DNA from: Haloglomus irregulare
GTDB lineage: Archaea > Halobacteriota > Halobacteria > Halobacteriales > Haloarculaceae
DNA: 64,000 bases
Direction of reading: 5' to 3'
Assembly (NCBI RefSeq): GCF_007421925.1
Contig: NZ_QMDX01000011.1
Coordinates: 55,908 to 119,907 of the forward strand
Shown here: piece after piece, positions 37,037 to 46,281 of the stretch
Layout of the letters: every line of letters starts with the position of its first letter
How positions within the stretch are numbered: position 1 is the stretch's first letter
Position numbers and translations under genes: made by a program
The notes under the pieces: generated by a model
The model's input: the letters and a program-made list of their open reading frames with translations, nothing else
The model's database searches: none
What the model was told of the DNA's origin: nothing

Positions 37037-37150
37037 ATGCACGATTTCGCCGGGGACTGCTGGGACCGACGCGACCGGGGAACGCCGTCGCGTCGGGCGT
37101 ACTGACGTTCATCGGCGCGTTCGTCACCGGGCTGAGGGGGCCACTCGGCG
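37037..37150 (+). pseudogene. 5' fragment of a UbiA-type lipid prenyltransferase gene
   Basis: About 110 bp homologous to the start of the intact ubiA gene at 46480. One frame gives RRGLLGPTRPGNAVASGVL and TFIGAFVTGLRG, against RGLLELTRPGNAIASGLL and TVIGSFVAGIAG in the intact gene. The ATG at 37037 is one base out of frame with this segment, so the start is already broken. Homology stops after about 35 codons. The sequence has diverged enough to be an old or foreign copy rather than a recent duplication. The rest of 36837-37490 has no other recognisable gene. Confidence 0.7.
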
Positions 37151-37460
37151 GGTCCGTCCTCGACATCGCGGTCGTTCCCGTGTGCGAACTCGGAGCGGAA
37201 CCCACCAGTGGGTGGCTCAGGGATCAGTCGATCACATCGAGAACGCTCAAACCGCCAGTAGCACGTGAACCCCTCGGGCAGGTCGCGCCCGCTCGGCGGA
37301 CGACGACTGCTCACCTGTGATGGACACGTTCCGCTTCGGGGACGTTCCCGTAGTCAGTTCGGTTGATGACGCTGGTCGGGGAGTGCCGACGGTTCTCTCC
37401 GACGGAACGGCATTCCCGGGCCCGATTCCGTCCGGATACTGCCGCTGTGAGGAGACATGA

Positions 37461-37466
37461 TTTAAG
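37461..37466 (+). promoter_or_regulatory. box A of the small zinc-finger gene
   Basis: TTTAAG about 27 nt before the ATG at 37491. Confidence 0.5.
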
Positions 37467-37490
37467 AGCCTCCGGAAACTATGTTATCAT

Positions 37491-37631
37491 ATGCCATGCA
37501 AAATCGACTGTAACGAGTGTGACCTCGAGAAGCGCTTCGAGGACTGCGTGACCGCCCACAAGCGTGCAAAGGAACACGAGGCCCGTCGTGGCGATCACTT
37601 CGTGACGCTGTACGACCCGCCGCCAGGGTGA
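37491..37631 (+). CDS. 46-residue Cys/His-rich small protein
   Basis: A micro-protein starting MPCKIDCNECDLEKRFEDC, with Cys3, Cys7, Cys10 and Cys19 plus His23, His29 and His36. The pattern suits a single small zinc finger. It ends DPPPG before TGA. A box A sits at the spacing expected for a leaderless message, and codon third positions are mostly G/C. Haloarchaea encode many such zinc-finger micro-proteins with regulatory roles. No specific family recognised. Confidence 0.65.
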   Translation: MPCKIDCNECDLEKRFEDCVTAHKRAKEHEARRGDHFVTLYDPPPG

Positions 37632-38343
37632 GAGGGTGAGTCGGTACCCGTCCGCAGTGGCTGCCGTCCCTGGGGCAGTGCTTTCCGAGCATCCTATTCC
37701 TACCCGCTCCGGTCCACGGTGAGAGTAGTTACTGCCGCGTTCCGATCGCTTGTCCATCTCGGAGCCACGGCCGGGCCAACTACACCCCCTCGGTCGATAG
37801 CTCTCGTACCCCTCATCCCGGGCGCAGTCCTTCCGCACCCCCTACTCGGGCATTGGAACGGGGGGTTCGGCGACCACACCCGAGGAGGCCACCGACGAAA
37901 TCGGCGCTGATAACCGGACCGAGGTCACCCGGAGCAGGGGCATCAGGGGACCGATATCGGGCGAGTGCTACCGGACGCGCTGTCCGACGGTCACGCGGAA
38001 GCCGTCACCGCTGGGTGAGCGACGGAACCGGGTGGTTGCTGCTGAAGAAGATCGCGGCGGAAGCGATGACGACGAGGAGCGGGAACTGGACCCGTGGACG
38101 TGTTTGGGGGTTGATGATAGGTCCTCGGAGCAGTTCGTGTGGTGGTCTCGGGCGTTCCGAGGCATCGAACGACCCTCAGCTGTCGCAGTGAGCCCTCAGC
38201 GGATCGGGGCTGCGATATCGTGAGAGCGTTGCCTCGTACCGGGCAGACGCGGTGAGTGGCGGACGTATTGGGCTCTACAGCTAAACGAAGCGAGTGCCTC
38301 GGGGCTTGACCCCGGGGCGGTTCACGGGTGAGGACGCGCGGAC
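37632..38343. other. gene-poor region
   Basis: No supportable gene. On the minus strand, 38005-38178 holds a short hydrophobic frame (FPLLVVIASAAIFFSS) with no ATG or GTG start, possibly the end of a lost membrane protein. The other open frames are Arg/Ser-rich shadows with poor codon pattern. Confidence 0.5.
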
Positions 38344-39225
38344 TCAACGGTACCCGAGCGCATCAAGTCTCTCCCGGTCGCTTTCCGCTCCGTATACCCG
38401 AGATACGGGTAGCGGTTCGGGTGGGTCGAGTGTCGGGTCGTGGCTCCGCGCGCCGCCGCCCGTCGTCGTCGCCCACGGTACGGTCAAAAGCGCCGGCACT
38501 GGGGTGTGCATCGGGTGCCCGTACAGCCCCCATTCCCCGAAGAGGTTGCCGTGGTCGGCGGTGATTGCGACCTGTCCGTCCACGTTCGTGACGAGCGTCG
38601 CGACCTCCGGAAGCACATGCCGGAGTGTCGCCTCGTACGCGTTCCAGACCTGCTCGGTCGTGATTTCGCCACGGCGCAAGAGGACCCACGGGCTCACCGT
38701 GTCGCTGTGGGCACTGGTGCGGGCCAGTCCTTCGTCGTCCGCTATCGGGTCGGCGATGAAAGGGTGGTGGGGTTGCATGTAGTGGACGACCAGCCGGTCC
38801 GGAGCCCGGCCCCTGGCCGTCGCGATCGCCCGGTCCGTCACGGCGCTCGGCGGCACCGTCCCCAGCTCCTCGTTCCAGGCGTACTTCCATACCTCATCGA
38901 GCGCGGCGAAGGCGTCGGCCTCGACGTACCGGTCGGTCCAGGTATTACCCGTGACCATGGCTGTCCGCGCCGTCTCCGGGTGGCCGTTGAACGTCTCCTC
39001 CAACCATTCCGAGGAGCAACTGCCAACGGATCGCATCGAACCCACGTCGTCAAGCAGTTCGCTGTCGGTAGCCACCGACTGCAGCAGGTCCGCCCGGCAG
39101 GCGTCCAGTACGATCAAAACGTCCCAATCACGCTCGAAGACGTTCGTTCCGCTGTCGAGCCGCCGGCCTACTGCCTGGAGTGCGCGGAGGTAGGCGGTTC
39201 CGAGGCGGCTCATTCCTGGCTCCAT
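38344..39225 (-). CDS. sulfatase/alkaline phosphatase-like protein
   Basis: A 293-residue member of the alkaline phosphatase superfamily: DWDVLIVLDACRADLL (first metal strand), HYMQPHHPF and ITADHGNLFGEWGLYGHP (the second metal site with Asp-His-Gly and His). It ends LDALGYR, the same C-terminal signature as the sulfatase at 58615. It is shorter than full sulfatases, and the canonical Cys/Ser-x-Pro-x-Arg nucleophile motif is not evident. Such proteins in haloarchaea often lie near surface-glycan genes. No signal peptide is visible. Confidence 0.85.
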   Translation of the reverse strand: MEPGMSRLGTAYLRALQAVGRRLDSGTNVFERDWDVLIVLDACRADLLQSVATDSELLDDVGSMRSVGSCSSEWLEETFNGHPETARTAMVTGNTWTDRYVEADAFAALDEVWKYAWNEELGTVPPSAVTDRAIATARGRAPDRLVVHYMQPHHPFIADPIADDEGLARTSAHSDTVSPWVLLRRGEITTEQVWNAYEATLRHVLPEVATLVTNVDGQVAITADHGNLFGEWGLYGHPMHTPVPALLTVPWATTTGGGARSHDPTLDPPEPLPVSRVYGAESDRERLDALGYR

Positions 39226-39911
39226 TATCCAGTGGTTGATCTCGGAGCGTCAAAACGGTACTGCCGGGACTGGGCCCGCCAGCCGAGGGACGTGGCCGGG
39301 ATGCAACGCCTGTGAGGACACACAGTCGGTTCAGTGGCGTGGGACAGCCGGTCACGGGACCGACCAGTGGGTGCGTATCGTCGCGCACGGAATCTCCGAG
39401 TGGCCGTCGTCAGCGACCTTCTCCACGCCCGTTGATGCCCGCCGCGGCTCGCACGCTACTCGGCACCGGGGACGCCTCTCCGGGGTCTGGAATCGGTCTC
39501 GTGGTCTCAGGGCGGGGTGTTCGATGCGACCGGCTCAGGACTGCCGGTCCGTCGCTGCATACCGTCTCACGAGCCTGCTCACGCGCGAACAGGCACGAGG
39601 GATACGGTCCCCCGAGTCCTGCAGCCTCGCCCGGTGGGTCGGCCCCTTCCAGTCCCACCTGACGGGGGAGTTGGCAGCCCGTCCCCACGTATCCGGTCGT
39701 ACTGATCGGGACAGTGAGCGACCGGAGCGAGTGTCCGGGAGGAATCCATCAGGTCGATGAACCGGACGCCTGGGCGTTCCTCATGGGTAAAAACGCGACC
39801 GAATCAGTATCGGTGGGACCGCGTTCGTCCTGCGGTACATGCCCGAACGGTACGGTGGTGGACCATCGTCTACCGTCATAACTAGATGTACGTGCGCCAA
39901 TACGTGGACTA
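39226..39911. other. intergenic region before the ABC transporter operon
   Basis: 686 bp with no supportable gene; frames on both strands have Ser/Arg/Gly-rich, non-protein-like composition. The last 100 bp are AT-richer (GTCATAACTAGATGTACG), and AATACGTGGACTA directly precedes the ATG at 39912, so the operon promoter lies here. Confidence 0.5.
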
Positions 39912-41273
39912 ATGAAGCATAATGGGAAGGTCACCCGGAGAGACGTACTCTCCGGGGGCGGTGCAGCCATCGCCCTCGGGTTGGCCGGCTGCACCCAGGG
40001 GACCGGCGACGGCGGTGGACAGTTCGGAGAGTCCGACCCCCTGTTGACCAACGACCGGTGGGGGAAAGGCGAGACGTCGCTCACCTATCGGACCAGCGAA
40101 TTTTACACGCCGATAGAGGCGGAGAGTAGCCAACCGGCGGCGGCGCCGGCACTGCGTGAACAACACGAGGCGTGGGCCGAGGCGCACCCGGAGTACCGGA
40201 TCGAGGTGGCGTATCCGGCCTTCGACCAGTGGAAAGACGACCTCGTTCTCGATGCGTCACAGGGGAACGCCCCGGACGGGTCGACGATCGACTCTTCGTG
40301 GGTGGCCGATTTCTACGAGTATCTGCAGCCGCTGAACGATTACGTCGACGACATCGACGACTTCTTTCCGTTCGTCAGGGAGGCCACAGTTCAGGACGGC
40401 GACCTGCTGGCGGCGTGGAAATACACCGGCTGCCGATGTCTCTACTATCGGCAGGACCTCATCGACAGCTATGGCGACGGTGACCCGCCGCGGACGTGGG
40501 ATGACATGCTGGGGCTCGGGCAGGACATCGCCGACGGGGAGGACATCACGCCGTTCATGTTCCGGAGCGAACCGTTCGACAACTTGCCGTACTTCTGGGG
40601 GCAGGGCGGCGAACTCGTCGACGACAACGGGGCACCGGTGCTCGACGAGGACGGCAACCGGCAGGCGATGGTGAACGTCCTCTCGTTCATCCAGGACCTC
40701 GTCGAGACCGGCGTCACCCCACAGCGGGTCGCCAACATCTCCGACGTCGAGGACCTCCCCCGGGAGGGGCGCAACGACCAGCTCGCGATGTTCATCGGCA
40801 ACAACGACCTGATCGAACGGGAGTTCAAGAACGTCGTCGAGGACGACAGCTGGCAGCGCTGGCAGGTCGCCCAGATCCCGATGAAGGAGCCCGACCAGTT
40901 CGCCACCGGCGTCGGCGGTTGGACGGAGGGGGCGTTCATCGAGGGGGACGGCGGCAAGGCAGCGGCCATGAAGGATTTCATCTCGAAGTTCGTCGAACCG
41001 GATGCGATGGCCCGGTACTGTGCGGCCACCAACTTCCTCCCGACGCGGGAGTCGGCGTATGAAAGCGAATTCTACGGGGAGGACGCCATCGAGTACCAGG
41101 ACACGTTCCGAGAACTCCTCAAGGACGGCGTCGCGCGGCCGGCCGTTCCGATCTATTCGACGATAGCGGACGAGTACGGCAGCGCCATCGAGCGGGTCGT
41201 GACCGACCAGGCAGAGCCGGAGGAGGCCGTCGACAGGATGATCACTGCGGTCAACGAGGAGTACGACGGGTGA
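39912..41273 (+). CDS. ABC transporter substrate-binding lipoprotein (sugar type)
   Basis: A family 1 extracellular solute-binding protein of 453 residues. The TAT signal is KVTRRDVLSG (Arg9-Arg10) followed by the lipobox LAGC (Cys27), so the protein is exported folded and lipid-anchored outside the membrane. The mature part shows typical MalE-like blocks such as FDQWKDDLVLDASQGNAPD, LLAAWKYTGCRCLYYRQDLI and GGWTEGAFIEGDG. It is first of a four-gene operon with two permeases and an ATPase. The substrate is probably a sugar or polyol and cannot be fixed from sequence. Confidence 0.93.
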   Translation: MKHNGKVTRRDVLSGGGAAIALGLAGCTQGTGDGGGQFGESDPLLTNDRWGKGETSLTYRTSEFYTPIEAESSQPAAAPALREQHEAWAEAHPEYRIEVAYPAFDQWKDDLVLDASQGNAPDGSTIDSSWVADFYEYLQPLNDYVDDIDDFFPFVREATVQDGDLLAAWKYTGCRCLYYRQDLIDSYGDGDPPRTWDDMLGLGQDIADGEDITPFMFRSEPFDNLPYFWGQGGELVDDNGAPVLDEDGNRQAMVNVLSFIQDLVETGVTPQRVANISDVEDLPREGRNDQLAMFIGNNDLIEREFKNVVEDDSWQRWQVAQIPMKEPDQFATGVGGWTEGAFIEGDGGKAAAMKDFISKFVEPDAMARYCAATNFLPTRESAYESEFYGEDAIEYQDTFRELLKDGVARPAVPIYSTIADEYGSAIERVVTDQAEPEEAVDRMITAVNEEYDG

Positions 41274-41397
41274 TCGCGACGCCGTGGCTCACCGGAGGGA
41301 CGTCTGAAGACGTGCCAGGCTCCGGCGTGGTTGCCGTGGATGTCGGACCGGTAGAACGGGTACGGGCCGCTCTGACGCGACGGACCGGGTGAGATCC

Positions 41398-42339
41398 ATG
41401 GCTACTGCTGGAGAGGATGATTCGGTCGAGTCCGGCATCGGGCGGGTGACCGACCTCGTGGGTCGTCTGATCGACAACCCGCTCCCGTGGTTGCTCCCGA
41501 CGCTGGCGGCGCTCGCAGTGTTCCAGTTGTACCCACTGGTCGAGGCCGTCCGGCTGAGTCTCACGAACGAGGTGCTCACCGCCACCGGCACCGAGTTCGT
41601 GGGTCTCGAGAACTACGTGGACCTGTTCACGTCGACCGGATTCTGGCAGATGGTCAGTGTCACAGCGGTGTTCGCCGTCTCCAGCATCGCGTTGCACACG
41701 CTGTTCGGACTGATCCTGGCGCTGGCAATCGATTACGGCGTCCGTCGCGGGCTCCGGGGGCATCTCACGACCCGCGTCTCGGTGTTGCTAGCCTGGATCG
41801 TTCCCGGGGTTATCATCGGGCTCATCTGGAAGGTCATGCTGGTCGAGAGCCAGCTCGGGGCGGTCAACTACCTCCTGGGGACGGTCAGCATCGGGCCGGT
41901 TCCGTTCCGGTCGGACCCGACATTAGCGCTCGTATCGACCATCATCGCGGGGACCTGGCGCGGAACGGCGTTCGCGATGATCATGATCTACGGCGGTCTC
42001 CAGCGGATCCCACAGCGGCTCTACGAGGCTGCACGGATCGACGGCGCCGGGCGGTGGGCCAGGTTCCGCCACGTGACCCTCCCACAGCTCAAACCGGTCC
42101 TGTTCGTGACGATCGTCCTGGTGACGATCTACGCACTCAACACGTTCGACCTGATATTCGCCCTCACTAACGGCGGGCCCGGCCAGGCGACGGAGGTGTT
42201 CGCACTGTTCATGTACCGGAAGGCGTTCACGGATTACGCGCTGGGTGAGGGCGCAGCAGTCGCCGTGGTCCTGCTGGGGATCAACCTCCTGTTGACCGTC
42301 GTCTACCTGTACGCGTTCGACATCGGTGCCGAGATATGA
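41398..42339 (+). CDS. ABC transporter permease (MalF-like)
   Basis: A sugar-type permease of 313 residues with six membrane helices and the cytoplasmic EAA loop YEAARIDGAGRWARFRHVTLP that docks on the ATPase. The start MATAGEDDSVE at 41398 is chosen over the upstream ATG at 41389. It lies 124 bp after the binding-protein gene; its end overlaps the next permease by four bases (ATGA). Confidence 0.92.
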   Translation: MATAGEDDSVESGIGRVTDLVGRLIDNPLPWLLPTLAALAVFQLYPLVEAVRLSLTNEVLTATGTEFVGLENYVDLFTSTGFWQMVSVTAVFAVSSIALHTLFGLILALAIDYGVRRGLRGHLTTRVSVLLAWIVPGVIIGLIWKVMLVESQLGAVNYLLGTVSIGPVPFRSDPTLALVSTIIAGTWRGTAFAMIMIYGGLQRIPQRLYEAARIDGAGRWARFRHVTLPQLKPVLFVTIVLVTIYALNTFDLIFALTNGGPGQATEVFALFMYRKAFTDYALGEGAAVAVVLLGINLLLTVVYLYAFDIGAEI

Positions 42340-43379
42340 CCGAAGATCACGATCGAGCCGAGGACGGTGGGTCGGGCGACAGTTACGACGGGGCGCGGAA
42401 CCGTCCACCCCGGAGTGATGGCGGTACAGCGGAGGAACCTGCGGCCGGGGGGAGTCGGGCCGACGGCGGGACGACCAGTGCGTCCGGGACCGTCGCCGAG
42501 CGGCTGCCCGGAGCGCCACTGGAGGAGGCCAGAGACGCGCTCGCGGATACCGACCGACGGCTCCTCGACGCGGTCGTGTACGGCCTCTATGCGGTCGCGA
42601 TGCTGTTCTTTGCGTTCCCGGTCCTGTGGATCGTCTCGGCTAGCGTCCGTCCACAGGGTGAACTGCTCACGTTCCCGTTCCGGTTCATCCCGCAGGAGGT
42701 GTCGTTGACAGCGTACCAGCGCGTGTTCAGGGAGGGGATGGTGACGTGGCTGTTCAATTCCACGGTGATCACGCTCGTCGGCGTCGGGAGCATCATCGCC
42801 GTGTCGGTGCCGGCCGCGTACGCCTTCTCGCGGTTCAGGTTCCGTGGGCGGCGACAGCTGCTGGGGCTCGTGCTCCTGTTCCAGATGATCTCATCGATCA
42901 TCATCATCGTGCCGCTGTACTCGGTGATGACCACCCTCGGCCTCATCGAGACGCGGGTCGGGCTGATACTGTTGTACGTGGGCATCCAGACGCCCTTCTC
43001 CATCTGGCTGCTGAAGGGGTACTTCGACACGATCCCCGAGGAGTTGGACTACGCCGCCCGGATCGACGGCTGCAACCGGCTTCAGACGCTTCGGCACGTG
43101 CTCCTCCGGCCGATCGCTCCCGGTATCGCCGTCGTCGCGATCTTCAATACGGTGTTCCTCTGGTCCGAGTTCGTCCTGGCGTACACCGTCCTCGGAAGCG
43201 AGCGGAGCCTCTACACGATCTCGATCGGTGTCTACGAGTTCCAGAGCCAGTTCGGCAACGACTGGCGAGCGATCGCCGCCGCCAGCGTCGTCGGCATGCT
43301 TCCGCTCGTGACCGTCTTCATCGCGCTCCAGCGGTACTTCGTCAAGGGACTTATCAAGGGGTCACTGAAAGGAGAATGA
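42336..43379 (+). CDS. ABC transporter permease (MalG-like)
   Basis: The second permease, 347 residues. The first 75 residues are a long hydrophilic Gly/Asp/Ser-rich extension, unusual for MalG-type proteins, before six membrane helices. The EAA loop is LDYAARIDGCNRLQTLRHVLL. It overlaps both neighbours by ATGA, so the three are translated together. Confidence 0.92.
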   Translation: MTEDHDRAEDGGSGDSYDGARNRPPRSDGGTAEEPAAGGSRADGGTTSASGTVAERLPGAPLEEARDALADTDRRLLDAVVYGLYAVAMLFFAFPVLWIVSASVRPQGELLTFPFRFIPQEVSLTAYQRVFREGMVTWLFNSTVITLVGVGSIIAVSVPAAYAFSRFRFRGRRQLLGLVLLFQMISSIIIIVPLYSVMTTLGLIETRVGLILLYVGIQTPFSIWLLKGYFDTIPEELDYAARIDGCNRLQTLRHVLLRPIAPGIAVVAIFNTVFLWSEFVLAYTVLGSERSLYTISIGVYEFQSQFGNDWRAIAAASVVGMLPLVTVFIALQRYFVKGLIKGSLKGE

Positions 43380-44554
43380 CTGCGAGAGATCCGAGCAACA
43401 GCGACGGTAGCCCTCATCTCGAACTGCAAGACCTCAGAAAGGAGTACTCGGAACGGGTGACCGCCGTCGACGGGCTCTCCCTGTCGCTGTCTCGCGGCGA
43501 GTTGCTCGTCATGGTCGGCCCGTCGGGCTGCGGGAAATCGACGACACTCCGATGTATCGCCGGATTAGAGGACCCAAGCAGTGGGCATATCCGCATTGCG
43601 GGTGACTCGGTTGTCGACCGTCCGCCCGAGGCCCGGAACATCGCGATGGTGTTCCAGAACTACGCGCTGTACCCACATAAGACCGCGCGGCAGAACATCG
43701 GGTTCGGGCTCCGGATGACGACGAATCTCCCGGGGGAGACGGTCCGCGAGCGCGTCGAGGACGCCGCGGAGACGCTCGGGATCACCGATCTGCTGGAGAA
43801 GAAGCCCGCCTCGCTGTCGGGCGGCCAGCAACAGCGGGTCGCCCTCGGCCGGGCCATCGTTCGCGACCCGGACGTGTTCCTGCTCGACGAACCGCTGTCG
43901 AACCTCGATGCGACGCTCCGGTCGGAGATGCGCACTGAGATCCAGACGCTCCAGCGGGAGCTGAACGTGACGACGGTGTACGTCACACACGACCAGACGG
44001 AGGCGATGACCATCGGCGACCGGATCGCCGTCCTCCGTGACGGCCGACTCCAACAGCTCGGAACGCCGATGTCGTGTTACCACGAGCCGGCGAACCGGTT
44101 CGTGGCGTCGTTCATCGGCGAACCGTCGATGAACCTGCTCGAGTGCCAGTTTGACCGGCCGAACCGGTCGTTCGAGGGAGCGGTGAACTATCCGGCCGAC
44201 GACGAGCTGGCGACGGCTGCAGCGGCCGCGACGAGTCCAGAGGTGACGCTCGGTGTCCGGCCCGAAGTGCCGACGCTGTTCGGTCCCGAGGCCGACGCCA
44301 CGGGCCCGACGTTCTCCGGGACGGTCGACGTCGTCGAGCCGGTGGGGGAGCGGTCCTTCGTGTACGTCACGCTCGAATCGGGGCCGCAACTGGTCGTCGC
44401 TACCACCGGTGGGGCTCCGGTCCGCGAACGGGAACCCCTCCGAGTTGCCGTCCCACGCGACGGCGTCCACCTGTTCGACGGAGTGACCGGCGAGGCGCTC
44501 CGGCATCCCGCACGGGACGAACGCGACCGTCCCGTCCCGAGCGGCGCGGACTGA
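43376..44554 (+). CDS. ABC transporter ATP-binding protein (MalK/UgpC-like)
   Basis: A carbohydrate-importer ATPase of 392 residues: Walker A GPSGCGKST, Q-loop VFQNYALYPHK, signature LSGGQQQRVALGRAI, Walker B VFLLDEP and the switch histidine THDQTEAM. The C-terminal 150 residues form the TOBE/OB domain typical of the MalK/UgpC class, which can take part in regulation. The start at 43376 overlaps the permease stop as ATGA. It is the last gene of the operon. Confidence 0.95.
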   Translation: MTARDPSNSDGSPHLELQDLRKEYSERVTAVDGLSLSLSRGELLVMVGPSGCGKSTTLRCIAGLEDPSSGHIRIAGDSVVDRPPEARNIAMVFQNYALYPHKTARQNIGFGLRMTTNLPGETVRERVEDAAETLGITDLLEKKPASLSGGQQQRVALGRAIVRDPDVFLLDEPLSNLDATLRSEMRTEIQTLQRELNVTTVYVTHDQTEAMTIGDRIAVLRDGRLQQLGTPMSCYHEPANRFVASFIGEPSMNLLECQFDRPNRSFEGAVNYPADDELATAAAAATSPEVTLGVRPEVPTLFGPEADATGPTFSGTVDVVEPVGERSFVYVTLESGPQLVVATTGGAPVREREPLRVAVPRDGVHLFDGVTGEALRHPARDERDRPVPSGAD

Positions 44555-44642
44555 GGCCGTCGCGGATGCAGTCCCGCTCCGAGTTTCGGGATCGAAGGGA
44601 CAGGCCCCAGGAGGTGTTGTGACTCACCGAGTTCCGCGGAAA

Positions 44643-44747
44643 CGAGGCCTGAGGGATTTGAACCGGAGAGGGACTCGCAGCGCTCGTCTCTCAGGGTTCA
44701 CATCCCCAGTTACGTTCACCACGCCTCGCTGCCGCTCGGCGGGTTCA
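44643..44747 (-). repeat. tRNA-tail unit downstream of tRNA-Arg
   Basis: The last 22 nt of tRNA-Arg (44748-44769) recur at 44643-44664, giving a 105-bp unit. GGGATTTGAACC in the copy faces the inverted, one-mismatch GGTTCACATCCC at 44695-44706. The spacer next to the tRNA holds CACCACGCCTCGCTG and CGCTCGGCGGG, close to the spacer at the tRNA-Lys locus. The tail copy matches tRNA-Arg, not tRNA-Lys, so the unit carries the tail of its own host gene. Confidence 0.7.
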
Positions 44748-44822
44748 CGAGGCCTGAGGGATTTGAACCCCCGGCAACGTGGTCCGAAGCCACGCACTCT
44801 GTCCGAGCTGAGCTAAGGCCCC
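44748..44822 (-). tRNA. tRNA-Arg (TCG)
   Basis: A 75-nt cloverleaf with acceptor GGGGCCT/AGGCCTC (one G-U pair), anticodon stem CGTGG/CCACG around loop CTTCGGA (anticodon TCG), T-arm GGGGGTTCAAATCCCTC and discriminator G. CCA is not encoded. Confidence 0.95.
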
Positions 44823-45363
44823 TCATGAGGGAGAAGCGCCCTGCCGGACATAATTCTGTCCATAGACAGCCGCGTCCCACGGCGGAGCCGACCCCCGAGA
44901 CGGACCGGCCACCGGGCCGGGCGAACCCGGCTCCGACGCTGGTGGGCCTTCCGAGCGGTCGTCGTTCGGGCCGGCCTCTCGGACGCGATCGTCGCCGTCG
45001 GGATGAGTGAACCCGGCCGCGTTCCGCGGCCGGGCGGCACACACCAGCAGTGTGGTTGGGACACAGTACTAGGTCGTGTGCCATCGGAACCCTCAGGGTG
45101 TAGCCGTATAGTGGTTTTGTGATTAATCGAGTTACCGTGCCCCGCGTGGGGACATCCGCGCTGTATCCGGAACCGTCGCCCGAAACGCCGAGACTGGAGA
45201 AACAACGGGAGAACGGCCACGAATTTCGGGATATAGCGCGGACTATCGATAATACCGCATACGGTCGGTTCTCCGCGAACACGCTCAGGGTTCCAGTGCC
45301 AATACCTATGTTTCCAGGGGCCGAACCACGTACATAGTCCGGTTTGCCGGGCGGTTGGGACAC
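44823..45363. other. intergenic region upstream of the TrmB gene
   Basis: No gene supported. 45100-45340 is unusually AT-rich for this genome, with words such as GTATAGTGGTTTTGTGATTAA, GGGATATAGCG and CTATCGATAATACCGCATACGG. It is a candidate regulatory region for the TrmB-type regulator, possibly including its own operators. Confidence 0.45.
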
Positions 45364-46167
45364 ATGGACGGTACCGAGAGCGCCGAGCAGGCGATCGAGC
45401 TACTCCAGCAGTTGGGTCTCAAGGAGTACGAGGCATGCTGTTTCGTCGGGCTGACCCGTCTGGATACGGGGACGGCCAAGCGGCTCAGCGAGATCACGGA
45501 GGTTCCACGGACACGGGTGTACGATGCCATCCGTATGCTGGAGGCCCAGGGGCTGGTCGAGATCCAGCACTCCAGCCCCCAGCGGTTTCGCGCCGTCCCG
45601 CTCGGGGAGGCGACCGAGACGCTTCGGGACCAGTACGAGGAGCGCGTCGAACGGCTCAGCCAGTCGCTGGAGGACGTCGAGGCCGTGGGCGAGGGGGACG
45701 AGTCGCCCGTTCAGCAGGTATGGGCGATGGCCGGACGGGACGCGATCGAGAACCGGACCAACCAGCTCCTCGGCCAGGCGGACGACGAGATCGTGTTCGT
45801 GGTGGGCGATGGGTCGCTGCTCACGGAGGAGCTCATCGACAGCCTCAACGCGGTCCCGTCGGACATCGAACTGCTGGTCGGGGCGCTGACGGAGCCGCTG
45901 GAGGCGGAGATTCGCCGGGGCGTCCCGGAAGCCACGACGTTCGTCTCCGGGCTGGAGTGGTTGCACGGCGAGCGGGCCACCGAGGAGGCGACGGCCATCG
46001 GGCGGCTCCTGCTGGTCGACCGGTCGACCATCCTCGTCAGCTCCATCGTCCCCGAATCGAAGGAGGAGCAGGCGATCTTCGGCGAGGGGTTCGGGAACGG
46101 GCTCGTCGTCATCGCGCGCCGGCTCATGGCACAGGGGCTGTTGGGGACCCGCGACCCCGCGCAGTAG
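45364..46167 (+). CDS. TrmB-family transcriptional regulator
   Basis: A 267-residue regulator. The N-terminal winged helix-turn-helix (AIELLQQLGLKEYEACCF, then AKRLSEITEVPRTRVYDAIR, RMLEAQGLVEI) is typical of TrmB, followed by a coiled-coil linker (YEERVERLSQSLEDVEA) and an effector-like domain (VWAMAGRDAIENRTNQLLG onwards) shorter than that of sugar-binding TrmB. TrmB proteins control sugar uptake and central carbon genes. The ABC sugar transporter ends 810 bp upstream, making it the obvious candidate target, but this is inferred. The start at 45364 was chosen over the near ATG at 45355. Confidence 0.87.
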   Translation: MDGTESAEQAIELLQQLGLKEYEACCFVGLTRLDTGTAKRLSEITEVPRTRVYDAIRMLEAQGLVEIQHSSPQRFRAVPLGEATETLRDQYEERVERLSQSLEDVEAVGEGDESPVQQVWAMAGRDAIENRTNQLLGQADDEIVFVVGDGSLLTEELIDSLNAVPSDIELLVGALTEPLEAEIRRGVPEATTFVSGLEWLHGERATEEATAIGRLLLVDRSTILVSSIVPESKEEQAIFGEGFGNGLVVIARRLMAQGLLGTRDPAQ

Positions 46168-46281
46168 GGGGCTCGGGAACGCGACCGCTCGGCACTCCCG
46201 ACCGGTCGACCTCGGTCGACCCGGCGCGTCGCGGGGGTAAGCGACGCGTGATGGTGCCATGTGACCGGGTCGAGGGACCCC

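Noticed and set aside
38005..38178. Short hydrophobic frame on the minus strand
   Set aside because: No ATG or GTG start in frame and no box A; at best a remnant.
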